Position numbers and translations under genes: made by a program
Part shown: one piece after another, positions 28,339-36,636 of the stretch
Position numbering within the stretch: position 1 is the first letter of the stretch
Layout of the letters: each line of letters begins with the position of its first letter
Notes under the pieces: generated by a model
What the model saw: only the letters and a program-made list of their open reading frames with translations
Database searches by the model: none
Told to the model about the DNA's origin: nothing
From: Methylophilus medardensis
GTDB taxonomy: Bacteria > Pseudomonadota > Gammaproteobacteria > Burkholderiales > Methylophilaceae
DNA: 64,000 nt
Assembly: GCF_006363915.1 (NCBI RefSeq)
Contig: NZ_CP040946.1
Direction: 5' to 3' (one strand)

Positions 28339-28419
28339 CGTCCACCTAGTGGTGATGTCGTTTTTTGATTTTGACAAGCTTCCCCAATGGCATCAAGAAC
28401 GATTTTCATTTATATTTTT

Positions 28420-28492
28420 ATTTAAAATATTATTTAAAATCAAATAGTTACATTCATTATTTCATTGCATCATTTCTGCTTTACTGTATGAT
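28420..28492 (+). promoter_or_regulatory. Promoter of the bacterioferritin pair
   Basis: TTGCAT (28465-28470) and TATGAT (28487-28492) with a 16-bp spacer form a good sigma-70 promoter 34 bp before the first ATG. Just upstream, two ATTTAAAAT copies between about 28420 and 28441 form a very AT-rich tract that could be an UP element or regulator site. No clear Fur box is seen here, unlike at bfd. Confidence 0.5.
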
Positions 28493-28525
28493 GACTACAT
28501 CAAAAAATATCATCAGGAGCCGACA

Positions 28526-29011
28526 ATGAAGGGCGATAAAAAAATCATAGACACCTTGAATGACTTGCTAGCAGGCGAGTTATCTGCCAGCGATCAATAC
28601 CTGATTCATGGTGAAATGTATGCAGACATGGGGCTGAGTGTGATTTCAGAGCACATTTTGCATGAGTCTCTGCATGAGCGTGAACATGCGCGCGCATTGA
28701 TTCAACGCATCCTGTTCTTGGAGGGCAAACCGAATTTAGCCAAACGCGACGGGCTCAATATTGGCAAAGATGTAAAGTCCATGCTGGAGTCGGACTTGGC
28801 ACTTGAATATACCGTAGTCAAACATCTGAAAAAAGCGATTGAGGCCTGTGAGCAAGCGCAAGACTTTGTCAGCCGCGAGATGTTGCTGGTGCAGCTAGAT
28901 GATACCGAGATGGATCATGCCTACTGGCTAGAAAAACAACTGAGCCTGATCAAACTGGTGGGGATTGAAAATTATTGCCAGAGCCAGATGAACAGTAAGG
29001 AGCAGGCATGA
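28526..29011 (+). CDS. Bacterioferritin, ferroxidase-type subunit (no haem Met)
   Basis: An iron-storage subunit that oxidises Fe(II) and stores it in a 24-mer shell. 161 residues with ferroxidase ligands Glu18, Glu51, His54, Glu94, Glu128 and His131 (the last two shifted by one residue relative to E. coli). The haem-binding Met52 of typical bacterioferritin is Arg here. AGGAG lies 7 bases before the ATG. Its stop overlaps the next gene by 4 bp (ATGA), so the two are made together and likely form a mixed shell. Confidence 0.93.
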   Translation: MKGDKKIIDTLNDLLAGELSASDQYLIHGEMYADMGLSVISEHILHESLHEREHARALIQRILFLEGKPNLAKRDGLNIGKDVKSMLESDLALEYTVVKHLKKAIEACEQAQDFVSREMLLVQLDDTEMDHAYWLEKQLSLIKLVGIENYCQSQMNSKEQA

Positions 29012-29484
29012 AAGGCGATAAACAAATCATTCTCACCCTAAACAAGGTGCTTAAAAACCAGTTAACTGCCATTAACCAGTATTTTTTACATGCGCGCATG
29101 TTTAAAAAATGGGGACTCGAAAAACTCAACGATTATCAGTACAAACAATCCATCCGTGTGATGAAGGAAGCGGATGAGATCATTGAGCGCATTTTGTTTT
29201 TAGATGGCCTACCAAATCTGCAAAATCTGGGCAAACTGATGATCGGTGAAGATGTGGTGGAGTGTCTGCAAGGCGACCTCAGCTTTGAAAAAGAAGTGCA
29301 ACACCCGCAACTGGTCGAAGCAATTGCAGAAGCTGAAAAATTGCAGGACTACGTGACACGTGACTTATTAACAGAGTTGTTAGAAGCCTGTGAGGAAGCC
29401 GTCGATTGGCTCGAGACACAACAACGTTTGATCACTGACGTCACGTTGCCGAATTATTTGCAAACGCAAATTGCCTCAGATTAA
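29008..29484 (+). CDS. Bacterioferritin, haem-type subunit (ferroxidase centre lost)
   Basis: 158 residues, closely like E. coli Bfr at the N-terminus (MKGDKQIILTLNKVLKNQLTA). Met52 is kept, so it can bind haem at the dimer interface. The di-iron ligands are mostly gone: Gln18 for Glu, Val51 for Glu, Glu54 for His, and Cys/Ala where Glu127/His130 would be; Glu94 remains. It complements the preceding subunit. Paired bacterioferritin genes of this kind are known in other proteobacteria. Confidence 0.93.
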   Translation: MKGDKQIILTLNKVLKNQLTAINQYFLHARMFKKWGLEKLNDYQYKQSIRVMKEADEIIERILFLDGLPNLQNLGKLMIGEDVVECLQGDLSFEKEVQHPQLVEAIAEAEKLQDYVTRDLLTELLEACEEAVDWLETQQRLITDVTLPNYLQTQIASD

Positions 29485-29513
29485 GCACTGTCTGCGCTTG
29501 TATCTTTAAAACT

Positions 29514-29536
29514 AAGCCGCGTAAGCGGCTTTTTTC
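29514..29536 (+). terminator. Terminator of the bacterioferritin operon
   Basis: AAGCCGC, loop GTAA, GCGGCTT followed by a T-run, 30 bp after the second stop. Confidence 0.88.
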
Positions 29537-29561
29537 ATAGCCAGTCACCGCCAAATGGGTC

Positions 29562-29597
29562 TTGACAAAAGCGCATTAAATGATAATAATTATCATT
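29562..29597 (+). promoter_or_regulatory. Fur-controlled promoter of bfd
   Basis: TTGACA (29562-29567), 17-bp spacer, AATAAT (29585-29590). A perfect 19-bp palindrome AATGATAAT-A-ATTATCATT (29579-29597) covers the -10 box and matches the classic Fur box closely. Iron-bound Fur would block transcription, so bfd should be made when iron is scarce. Confidence 0.9.
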
Positions 29598-29619
29598 AGT
29601 GATCTTAAACAGAGGCAAT

Positions 29620-29847
29620 ATGTACGTTTGCGTGTGTAATGCAGTGACCGAACGCCAAGTCCATGAGGCAGTCAGACAGGGCGCGAAAACCGTGAAGCAT
29701 TTAAAAGACCAATTGGGCGTGGGCGCTGAGTGTGGCAAGTGTGTCAGCTGCGCTAAAGCCTGCCTCAAAGAAGCGCACGCAGAGCAGCATCCTGGTCTGG
29801 TCAGAAAAATGATCCAACTGACCCCAGTGCAACTCGGCGCGGCCTAA
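29620..29847 (+). CDS. bfd: Bacterioferritin-associated ferredoxin
   Basis: A [2Fe-2S] protein that donates electrons to the haem of bacterioferritin to release stored iron. The start at 29620 has AGAGG 4 bases upstream; an upstream in-frame start is discarded. 75 residues with the BFD-type Cys set: CVCNAV at the N-terminus and CGKCVSCAKAC in the middle. The tail is longer than in E. coli (64 residues). It sits next to the two bacterioferritin genes but under its own Fur box, so storage and release are regulated separately. Confidence 0.94.
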   Translation: MYVCVCNAVTERQVHEAVRQGAKTVKHLKDQLGVGAECGKCVSCAKACLKEAHAEQHPGLVRKMIQLTPVQLGAA

Positions 29848-29880
29848 TTTGTAGTTTGCGTCCGCGCAGGCAAGGCTTAC

Positions 29881-29903
29881 AAGGGGCGTTCAGCCCCTTT
29901 ATT
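29881..29903 (+). terminator. Terminator of bfd
   Basis: AAGGGGC, loop GTTCA, GCCCCTT followed by TATTATT. The T-run is imperfect. Confidence 0.75.
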
Positions 29904-29986
29904 ATTGTGTGCGATGCGCTTTAGCCAGCACTTGCCAAAGCGACACCTGCCGTAAAATAGGGCAGTTACCTTTGCAAAACCATCAG

Positions 29987-30919
29987 ATGCCCCCTTCATC
30001 CTCCCCACAACTAGAATGGCGAACGCTATTGCTTTTGCTCACGCCGCCACTATTGTGGGCGGGTAATTTTATTGCGGCGCGCGCCATCAGCAATCAGGTG
30101 CCTCCGGTCTGTTTATCACTGATTCGTTGGGGGCTGGCATTATTGTGTTTGCTCCCGTTCGCCTTGCGGCCATTCATGCGTGAGTATCGGCAATACTGGC
30201 ATTATCGCTGGTATGTATTAGGCACCTCGCTGACCGGGGTACTGGCCTTTAATCTGCTGGTGTATTGGGGATTACACTCCACCAGTGCGACCAATGGCAT
30301 TATCCTGAATTCATTTATTCCGTTTTTGGTAGCGCTGTTTGGCTTTCTGTTTTATCGACAGAGACTGCCTGTACAACAATTGTTGGGCTTACTGGTGTCG
30401 CTGGCAGGGGTGCTTACGGTGGTCTCACACGCCGATATACAAACCCTGCTTAACCTAGCTTTTGCACCGGGGGACGTGATCATTTTCGTAGCGATGATTT
30501 TCTGGGCGCTGTTTACTTTATGGACCAAAGCGCTCCCTGCATCACTGGATCGTAGCGGGCTGATGTTATGTCAGGTATTGATTGCCTTGCTGCTATTAAT
30601 ACCGCTCTCGGTGTGGGAAAGCCAGCATAGCTTAATCACCATTAGCCACGCGCAGACTGGGTGGGCACTGGTGTACATCGGCATTTTTCCATCCGTGATT
30701 GCCTTTCTGGCTTACTCAAAAGCCGTCAGCCGGGTAGGCTCGGTGCGTGCCAGCGCATTTATTCATGCCATGCCGATTTTCGGCGCACTGCTCTCAACCC
30801 TACTTTTACAAGAAGTGTTTCATCGCTATCAATTGGTAGGCATGTTGACGATCTTTACCGGCATTTGGCTAGCGAATCGCTCCTCAAGCCGACCGAGCAC
30901 CTCAGCGAAAGAAGCATAA
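29987..30919 (+). CDS. EamA-family (DMT superfamily) transporter
   Basis: An inner-membrane exporter of metabolites or amino acids. Start 29987 (MPPSSSPQLEWRTLLLLL) is chosen because the membrane part begins there; the longer frame adds a hydrophilic stretch inside the preceding terminator. 310 residues, about ten membrane segments in two EamA repeats (first from residue 14, second from about 160). WAGNFIAARAI and TSATNGIILNSFIPFLVALFG are typical of repeat 1, and VLVYIGIFPSVIAFLAYSKAV-like sequence of repeat 2. Substrate unknown. Confidence 0.9.
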   Translation: MPPSSSPQLEWRTLLLLLTPPLLWAGNFIAARAISNQVPPVCLSLIRWGLALLCLLPFALRPFMREYRQYWHYRWYVLGTSLTGVLAFNLLVYWGLHSTSATNGIILNSFIPFLVALFGFLFYRQRLPVQQLLGLLVSLAGVLTVVSHADIQTLLNLAFAPGDVIIFVAMIFWALFTLWTKALPASLDRSGLMLCQVLIALLLLIPLSVWESQHSLITISHAQTGWALVYIGIFPSVIAFLAYSKAVSRVGSVRASAFIHAMPIFGALLSTLLLQEVFHRYQLVGMLTIFTGIWLANRSSSRPSTSAKEA

Positions 30920-30958
30920 ACAAACCATCGCAGGCTGCTGTCCTAAGCGCCGCGCCGA

Positions 30959-31672
30959 TTAAGTCATGCGATGCAATATGGGTGATAGCGCTTTTAAGGT
31001 TTTTTCAGCTTGCGCATGCGCGGGAAACAAGCTGGCTTGCAGTGCATAAAATCTGGCGGAATGATTCATCTCTTTGAGGTGCGCCATCTCGTGACAAACC
31101 ACATACTGAATCACTTGTGGTGGCGCCTGAATCAGCCGCCAATTCAAACGGATTTGCTTGCGGCTGTTGCAGCTCCCCCAGCGCGACTTGGCATTCGACA
31201 GCGCAACTGCACTGACTGTTTCCCCCATTTGCGCAGCAACCAGCGCGACCCGACGCTTAAAATCTGGCAGCGCCTGTTGTGCGTACCATTGCAGCACCTT
31301 GCGCGCGACCCAATCTGCTTGCTCGGTATGCGGCGAACGGACCAACAGCCGGTTGCCCTCCAAGGTAACTGCCTTGATGGTGGGATGTGCGATCAACGTC
31401 AAGACAATATCTTGCCCCATAAACAACAGCGGCTCACCATCCAGCCATTGCATGGGCGCCACCTGATTTGCCAACCTGAGCGCCAGCTTTTGTTGAATCC
31501 AGCCGGATTTCTCTAATAATATTTGCTGTAATTGGGTCGCAGTAATGCGCTTGGGCGCATGCACCACGAGGCCATGATCGGTAATCTTGAGGCCGATGGT
31601 TTTACGCGCGCGTAAATCTAGCTGATAAGGAATCTGTTGCCCATTGGGCAGTTGCAGCTGCCGCGCGATCAC
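30959..31672 (-). CDS. YgjP/SprT-like metallopeptidase
   Basis: 237 residues, M48-related YgjP family. The zinc motif is VVCHEMAHLKEMNHSARF (HExxH plus a third His), preceded by the typical KSRWGSCNSRKQIRLNWRLI. It is cytoplasmic with no signal peptide; the natural substrate is unknown. The start overlaps the plsC stop by 4 bp, so it is the last gene of the glyQ-glyS-gmhB-plsC-ygjP operon. Confidence 0.93.
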   Translation of the reverse strand: MIARQLQLPNGQQIPYQLDLRARKTIGLKITDHGLVVHAPKRITATQLQQILLEKSGWIQQKLALRLANQVAPMQWLDGEPLLFMGQDIVLTLIAHPTIKAVTLEGNRLLVRSPHTEQADWVARKVLQWYAQQALPDFKRRVALVAAQMGETVSAVALSNAKSRWGSCNSRKQIRLNWRLIQAPPQVIQYVVCHEMAHLKEMNHSARFYALQASLFPAHAQAEKTLKALSPILHRMT

Positions 31673-32382
31673 AGATGCAACATCTCCGCTTCAATCCAAT
31701 CTTCGACCTGCTTATTCAGCGCATCAGGCTTTAGGCCGTTAGTCTCCATCGGCGGACCAATGACCACGCGAATCACCCCGGGATATTTAAGAATCGAGTT
31801 CTTGCGCCAGAAGCGTCCGGCATTATGTGCCACCGGTACCACAATGGTTTTTGCGTGCACAGCCAGCCATGCACCGCCAATGTGATACTTAGCGCGAGCG
31901 CCGGGCGCAGTACGTGTACCCTCTGGAAAAATCACCACATTCAAGCCTTGCTGCAAACGGTCTTTGCCATGGTTCACCAGCTTTTTGAGCGCTTCACGGC
32001 CTGCACTACGGTCAATCGGAATCGCATCCAAGGCCCAAAATGCCCAGCCTAAAAAAGGAATCATCATCAACTCTTTTTTCATGACCCAAATTTGCGGTGG
32101 AAAAATACACTGTAAACCAATGGTTTCCCAAGCAGATTGATGCTTGGAAAGGATCACATGGGCGCTAGCCGGAATATGCTGACTGCCGGTGACTTCATAG
32201 CGTAAATTACACGTGACCTTGAGCCACCACAATACGCTGTGCGCCCACCCGCTGACCCAACGCGAACGCAAGACTGCGGGTAAAGGCATGAGTAATATAG
32301 CCAGCAATGAAAAGGGGATGGTCAACACCACCAGACCTAAATAAAACAACCAAGCACGCGCATACAAGCCTAGCGTTTGCAT
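31669..32382 (-). CDS. plsC: 1-acyl-sn-glycerol-3-phosphate acyltransferase
   Basis: It acylates lysophosphatidate to phosphatidate at the inner membrane. 237 residues with one or two N-terminal membrane segments, the catalytic H(x4)E box SKHQSAWET (Glu instead of the usual Asp), IPIDRSAGREAL and the substrate motif FPEGTRTAPG. The start shares its first base with the gmhB stop (TAATG). Confidence 0.94.
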   Translation of the reverse strand: MQTLGLYARAWLFYLGLVVLTIPFSLLAILLMPLPAVLRSRWVSGWAHSVLWWLKVTCNLRYEVTGSQHIPASAHVILSKHQSAWETIGLQCIFPPQIWVMKKELMMIPFLGWAFWALDAIPIDRSAGREALKKLVNHGKDRLQQGLNVVIFPEGTRTAPGARAKYHIGGAWLAVHAKTIVVPVAHNAGRFWRKNSILKYPGVIRVVIGPPMETNGLKPDALNKQVEDWIEAEMLHL

Positions 32383-32924
32383 TATTTATCCCCAGCCAGA
32401 ATAAGCTGTACCGCGGCTTCGAGGTCGGTAACAACCAATGTGCCTGCAGGCAAGGCGGCAGATTGGTAGGTTTCTTCACCTTTGCCCGTACGCACTAAAT
32501 AAGGCTGACAACCGGCTTTGGCAAAGGCTTGCAAATCTCGCAATGCATCGCCCACCGCGGGCACTTTAGACAGATCGACATTAAACCGCTGACCGATTTC
32601 TTCAATCATACCGGTGTTGGGTTTTCGGCAATCACAGTGATCGTCTGCGGCATGCGGGCAATAAAAGACGGCATCAATACGCCCCCCCACCTGTGCTAAA
32701 GCCTTATGCATTTTGTCATGGATGGCATTGAGGATCGCCATGTCAAAATAGCCCCGCGCAATCCCCGACTGATTGGTCGCCACCGCAACACGATAGCCAT
32801 GCTGATTCAGTAAAGCAATCGCTTCGAGGCTGCCCGGAATCGGAATCCACTCGTTGGGATTTTTGATAAAAGTGGCACTATCGCGGTTGATCACACCGTC
32901 ACGGTCAAGAATGACTAACTTCAT
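32382..32924 (-). CDS. gmhB: D-glycero-beta-D-manno-heptose 1,7-bisphosphate 7-phosphatase
   Basis: It removes the C7 phosphate in ADP-heptose synthesis for the LPS inner core. 180 residues, HAD fold: nucleophile motif LDRDGVIN (6-13), VATNQSGIARG, the zinc loop YCPHAADDHCDCRKP and VGDALRDLQAF. Between glyS and plsC, an order seen in many betaproteobacteria. Confidence 0.95.
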   Translation of the reverse strand: MKLVILDRDGVINRDSATFIKNPNEWIPIPGSLEAIALLNQHGYRVAVATNQSGIARGYFDMAILNAIHDKMHKALAQVGGRIDAVFYCPHAADDHCDCRKPNTGMIEEIGQRFNVDLSKVPAVGDALRDLQAFAKAGCQPYLVRTGKGEETYQSAALPAGTLVVTDLEAAVQLILAGDK

Positions 32925-32949
32925 GCATAAACTCCTGACGGCATGCAGA

Positions 32950-35049
32950 TTAGCTAGCCAGTTTGGATAAATCAGCCACCCGGTTCATGGCTTGATGCAA
33001 GGTCGCAAGCAAGCCGAGGCGGTTGGCTTTTAATGCTGGGTCGTCTGCATTGACCATCACCGCATCAAAAAACGTATCGACCGGCGTTTTGAGCACGGCC
33101 AGCGCTTGTAGCGAACCGGTGTAATCCCCTGTTTCAAACAGTTGATCTGCGGTTGGCTTGGTAGCTTGCAGCGCTTGATGCAAGGCTTTTTCGGCGGCTT
33201 CATGAAGCAGCGCCTCATTGACCACCGCCTTGACTTCCCCTTCAGCTTTTTTCAGGATATTAGATACCCGTTTATTTGCGGCCGCCAAGGCCGGTGCTTC
33301 TGCCAACGCAGCAAAGGCATGCACCGCACTCAACCGGCGGGGTACTTCTGATAGGAAGCCCAACGACAACGACAATACCGCGTCGACTTCTTGTGCGCTG
33401 GCACCCTGATCACGTAAGTTCACCGCTAATCGGTCCAGACAAAAGGCTTGGATGGCATCCGCCACGTCGGCATCGCCGTCAAACACGCTGAGGCTAAGTG
33501 AAATAAGGCTATCAAATGCCAGTGGCAACTCGGTTTCCATCAGCATCCGCAAAATGCCCAAGGCTTGACGGCGCAACGCAAACGGATCTTTGTCACCCGT
33601 AGGCTTTTCACCGATACTAAACAGACCTACCAAAGTTTCCAGTTTATCGGCCAGCGCAACAACCACACCCACCTGACTACGCGGCAAAGCATCTCCGGCA
33701 AAACGCGGACGATAATGGTCTTCTATCGCGTATGCCACATCGTCAGCCAAGCCCTCATGTTGTGCATAATAGCGCCCCATAATGCCTTGCAACTCTGGAA
33801 ACTCTCCCACCATATCGGTGAGCAAGTCCACTTTCGACAATCTTGCCGCTTGTGCCACTTTCGCAACAAAGCCCTCGGGGCCAATCTGTTGAGCGATGGC
33901 GCTGGCAATCGCCACCACGCGTTGATTACGTTCGCCTTGCGAACCGAGCTTGTTGTGATAAACCACTTTTGCTAAGCCTGGCAAACGGCTATCAAGTGTC
34001 TTTTTCTTGTCCTGATCAAAGAAAAACTTAGCATCGGCCAGACGCGGACGAACCACGCGCTCATTGCCGCCAATCACTTTGCTAGCGTCCACCGGGTTGA
34101 TGTTAGAGACGATTAAAAACTTGTTAGTCAGCTTGCCGCTAGCATCTAGCAACGGAAAGTACTTCTGGTTCGCCTTCATGGTCAGAATCAGGCACTCTTG
34201 TGGCACCGCTAAAAATTCTTGTTCAAACTGGCCCAACAGGACATTCGGGCGTTCTACAAGAGCCGTCACTTCGTCCAACAGTGCATCATCTTCAATCGGT
34301 GTCAGGCCTTGCTTGCCAGCGGCAGCTTGCAGTTGTTTGACGATCTCGGCACGGCGCGCATCAAAGCTCGCAATTACGGCCCCTTCATCGGCCAGTTGCT
34401 GTGCATAACTATCAGCAGAGACCAATGTCACTAAAGGATGTTTTGCTTCAAAACGATGCCCTTGTGTCGTATTGCCCGCCGTTAAACCGAGCGTTGAAAC
34501 CGGGATGACTTCATCACCATGTAAGGCAACCAAGCCATGGGCCGGACGCACAAAGTTCACACTTTCCCAGCCATCATTGATCTGATAAGTCATCACTTTG
34601 GGAATCGGTAATTTCGCCAGCGTCTCATCCAGTGCCTTTTGCAAGCCTTCTTGCAAGGTTGCACCTGCCTGCGTGGCATCCAGAAACAGAATGTCTGCCT
34701 TGCCATCGTTTTCTTTGCGCAGTTTGGCAACCGCGCTTTCACCTTCACCCAGCGCCTGTAATTTTTTCACCAGCGCAGGGGTTGCCTTGCCATTCGCGTC
34801 TAGGCCAACCGTCGCTGGCATTAGTTTTTGTGCCACTTGCTTATCCGCCGCTTTATCAGCAACGTCAGTGATATGCGCTGCCAAACGACGTGGAGAGGCG
34901 AAAGTGGTGACACGCGCTGCCGCGCCCAGTAAACCGGAGGCTTTCAAGCTCTCGGCCAATACACCACTAAACGACTCACCGAGCTTTTTCAGTGCTTTAG
35001 GTGGCAACTCTTCTACAAATAACTCAACTAACAGGTTGCGGGTACTCAT
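32950..35049 (-). CDS. glyS: Glycyl-tRNA synthetase beta subunit
   Basis: It forms the alpha2-beta2 enzyme with GlyQ; the beta subunit binds the tRNA. 699 residues, normal length, opening with NLLVELFVEELPPKALKKLGE and containing FASPRRLAAHI, EVPQECLI-type sequence (AVPQECLILTMKANQKYFPL), KDPFALRRQALGILR and the C-terminal anticodon-binding helices. Starts inside the last codons of glyQ (ATGA overlap). Confidence 0.97.
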   Translation of the reverse strand: MSTRNLLVELFVEELPPKALKKLGESFSGVLAESLKASGLLGAAARVTTFASPRRLAAHITDVADKAADKQVAQKLMPATVGLDANGKATPALVKKLQALGEGESAVAKLRKENDGKADILFLDATQAGATLQEGLQKALDETLAKLPIPKVMTYQINDGWESVNFVRPAHGLVALHGDEVIPVSTLGLTAGNTTQGHRFEAKHPLVTLVSADSYAQQLADEGAVIASFDARRAEIVKQLQAAAGKQGLTPIEDDALLDEVTALVERPNVLLGQFEQEFLAVPQECLILTMKANQKYFPLLDASGKLTNKFLIVSNINPVDASKVIGGNERVVRPRLADAKFFFDQDKKKTLDSRLPGLAKVVYHNKLGSQGERNQRVVAIASAIAQQIGPEGFVAKVAQAARLSKVDLLTDMVGEFPELQGIMGRYYAQHEGLADDVAYAIEDHYRPRFAGDALPRSQVGVVVALADKLETLVGLFSIGEKPTGDKDPFALRRQALGILRMLMETELPLAFDSLISLSLSVFDGDADVADAIQAFCLDRLAVNLRDQGASAQEVDAVLSLSLGFLSEVPRRLSAVHAFAALAEAPALAAANKRVSNILKKAEGEVKAVVNEALLHEAAEKALHQALQATKPTADQLFETGDYTGSLQALAVLKTPVDTFFDAVMVNADDPALKANRLGLLATLHQAMNRVADLSKLAS

Positions 35050-35990
35050 GCTGCGGCTTTCTTGTGTTGTTCGGCTGTTTCACTGTCCAGTTTCTTTAAA
35101 ACTTCTTCTGCCCACGCTTTGGGAGCCATCGGGAACCCAAGACGGGCGCGACTATCGAGATAGCTGGCCGCTACACTGCGCGCTAGGTTACGGATTCGAC
35201 CAATATAGGCGGCGCGTTCGGTCACCGAAATCGCCCCGCGTGCATCTAGTAGGTTAAAAGTATGCGCAGCTTTTAGTACTTGCTCATAAGCGGGCAAAGC
35301 GAGTTTTTCTGCCATTAAATGCTTGGCTTGTTTTTCGTGCGCATCAAAGGCCGTCAGCAAGAAATCCACATCACTGTGCTCAAAGTTATAGGCAGATTGC
35401 TCTTTTTCGTTCTGCAAGAATACGTCACCATATTTCACTCCTGGCGAATACTCCAAGTCATAGACATTTTCGACCCCTTGCAGATACATCGCCAGCCGTT
35501 CTAGGCCATAGGTGATCTCACCGGTAATCGGTTTACAGTTAATGCCGCCGACTTGCTGAAAATAGGTAAATTGCGTCACTTCCATGCCGTTTAACCAGAC
35601 TTCCCAGCCCAGCCCCCAAGCACCGAGGGTCGGGTTCTCCCAGTCATCCTCCACAAACCGAATATCGTTTTCTTGCAAATTAAATCCCAAGGCTTCGAGT
35701 GAGCCGAGATACAGTTCAAGAATATTGGCTGGCGCGGGTTTCAATACGACCTGATATTGGTAGTAATGCTGCAATCGGTTAGGGTTCTCGCCATAGCGAC
35801 CATCTTTAGGACGGCGACTAGGCTGGACATAGGCCGCTTTCCAAGGCTCAGGCCCCAGCGCGCGCAAAAAGGTGGCGGTGTGACTGGTGCCGGCACCCAC
35901 CTCCATGTCGTAAGGTTGCAACAAGGTGCAGCCCTGCTTGTCCCAGTATTCTTGGAGCTTTAAGATGATTTGTTGAAAGGTCAGCAACAT
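35046..35990 (-). CDS. glyQ: Glycyl-tRNA synthetase alpha subunit
   Basis: The catalytic subunit, class II. Start 35990 (MLLTFQQIILKLQ) is the canonical one; the open frame before it has no homology. 314 residues with YWDKQGCTLLQPYDMEVGAGT, LGPEPWKAAYVQPSRRPKDGRYGENPNR, WEVWLNGMEVTQFTYFQQ and GLERLAMYLQ. First gene of the operon. Confidence 0.97.
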   Translation of the reverse strand: MLLTFQQIILKLQEYWDKQGCTLLQPYDMEVGAGTSHTATFLRALGPEPWKAAYVQPSRRPKDGRYGENPNRLQHYYQYQVVLKPAPANILELYLGSLEALGFNLQENDIRFVEDDWENPTLGAWGLGWEVWLNGMEVTQFTYFQQVGGINCKPITGEITYGLERLAMYLQGVENVYDLEYSPGVKYGDVFLQNEKEQSAYNFEHSDVDFLLTAFDAHEKQAKHLMAEKLALPAYEQVLKAAHTFNLLDARGAISVTERAAYIGRIRNLARSVAASYLDSRARLGFPMAPKAWAEEVLKKLDSETAEQHKKAAA

Positions 35991-36138
35991 CGCGCCAGAT
36001 CCGATTGAATGTAAAACGGATATTTTACCTGATTCAGACGGGGTTAAGAAATCGCTTTGCATCGTCGTTAAAGGGTCAAATGCGTCGCTTGTGTGCTCGA
36101 CGATTGTGGGATCACTAAAAGTTTGGTAGATTGATTGG

Positions 36139-36573
36139 ATGAAATCTTATCGTTCATGGGTATTGTTGCTCACGCTGTGGTTTGCCTTGCTGCAAACCAT
36201 TGCGCCGCTGTTGCACGCCCATGCGGCAGGCGATACTGCTGCCGACGATGGTCCGCACATGCACATGATGGATATTCCCGCGCTGCATGCCGAGGCGGTA
36301 CAGACCAAACACCCTTTTCATTGGCATGTGCATTCTGATAAATCGCACGGTCAAATCATCGGCATGGGCCAAGCCATTACTGAGAGCAACACACTACTCA
36401 GCCTGATGGATGCTGATGCGGGTGCTTGGCTCGCGGCACTTCTGCCCTGCTTGTTACTTTTGTGTACCGTTTTGCTGGACAATAAGCGTGCTTATCAGCG
36501 ACAGCAAAACGATCGCCCATGCCTGCACTCCCCACTCACCCGTCATAGCCCTCGCGGCCCGCCACTCGCCTGA
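36139..36573 (+). CDS. His-rich secreted protein at the head of a metal-efflux operon
   Basis: 144 residues: signal peptide (1-28, LLHAHAAG), a mature segment with ten or more His in clusters (HMHMMD, HPFHWHVHSDKSHG), then a hydrophobic segment near 98-112 (WLAALLPCLLLLCTVLL) and a basic, Pro/Arg-rich tail. It would be a periplasmic metal-binding protein anchored near its C-terminus. It resembles the small His-rich proteins (CzcI-like) that precede czcCBA operons, but I cannot prove family membership. It lies 63 bp before the outer-membrane factor gene. Confidence 0.7.
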   Translation: MKSYRSWVLLLTLWFALLQTIAPLLHAHAAGDTAADDGPHMHMMDIPALHAEAVQTKHPFHWHVHSDKSHGQIIGMGQAITESNTLLSLMDADAGAWLAALLPCLLLLCTVLLDNKRAYQRQQNDRPCLHSPLTRHSPRGPPLA

Positions 36574-36636
36574 ACCTTAAGCTAACGCAGCGTTTGGTGA
36601 TTGCCAATCGCCTGCCTGTTTTGTTCAGGAGAGCAT

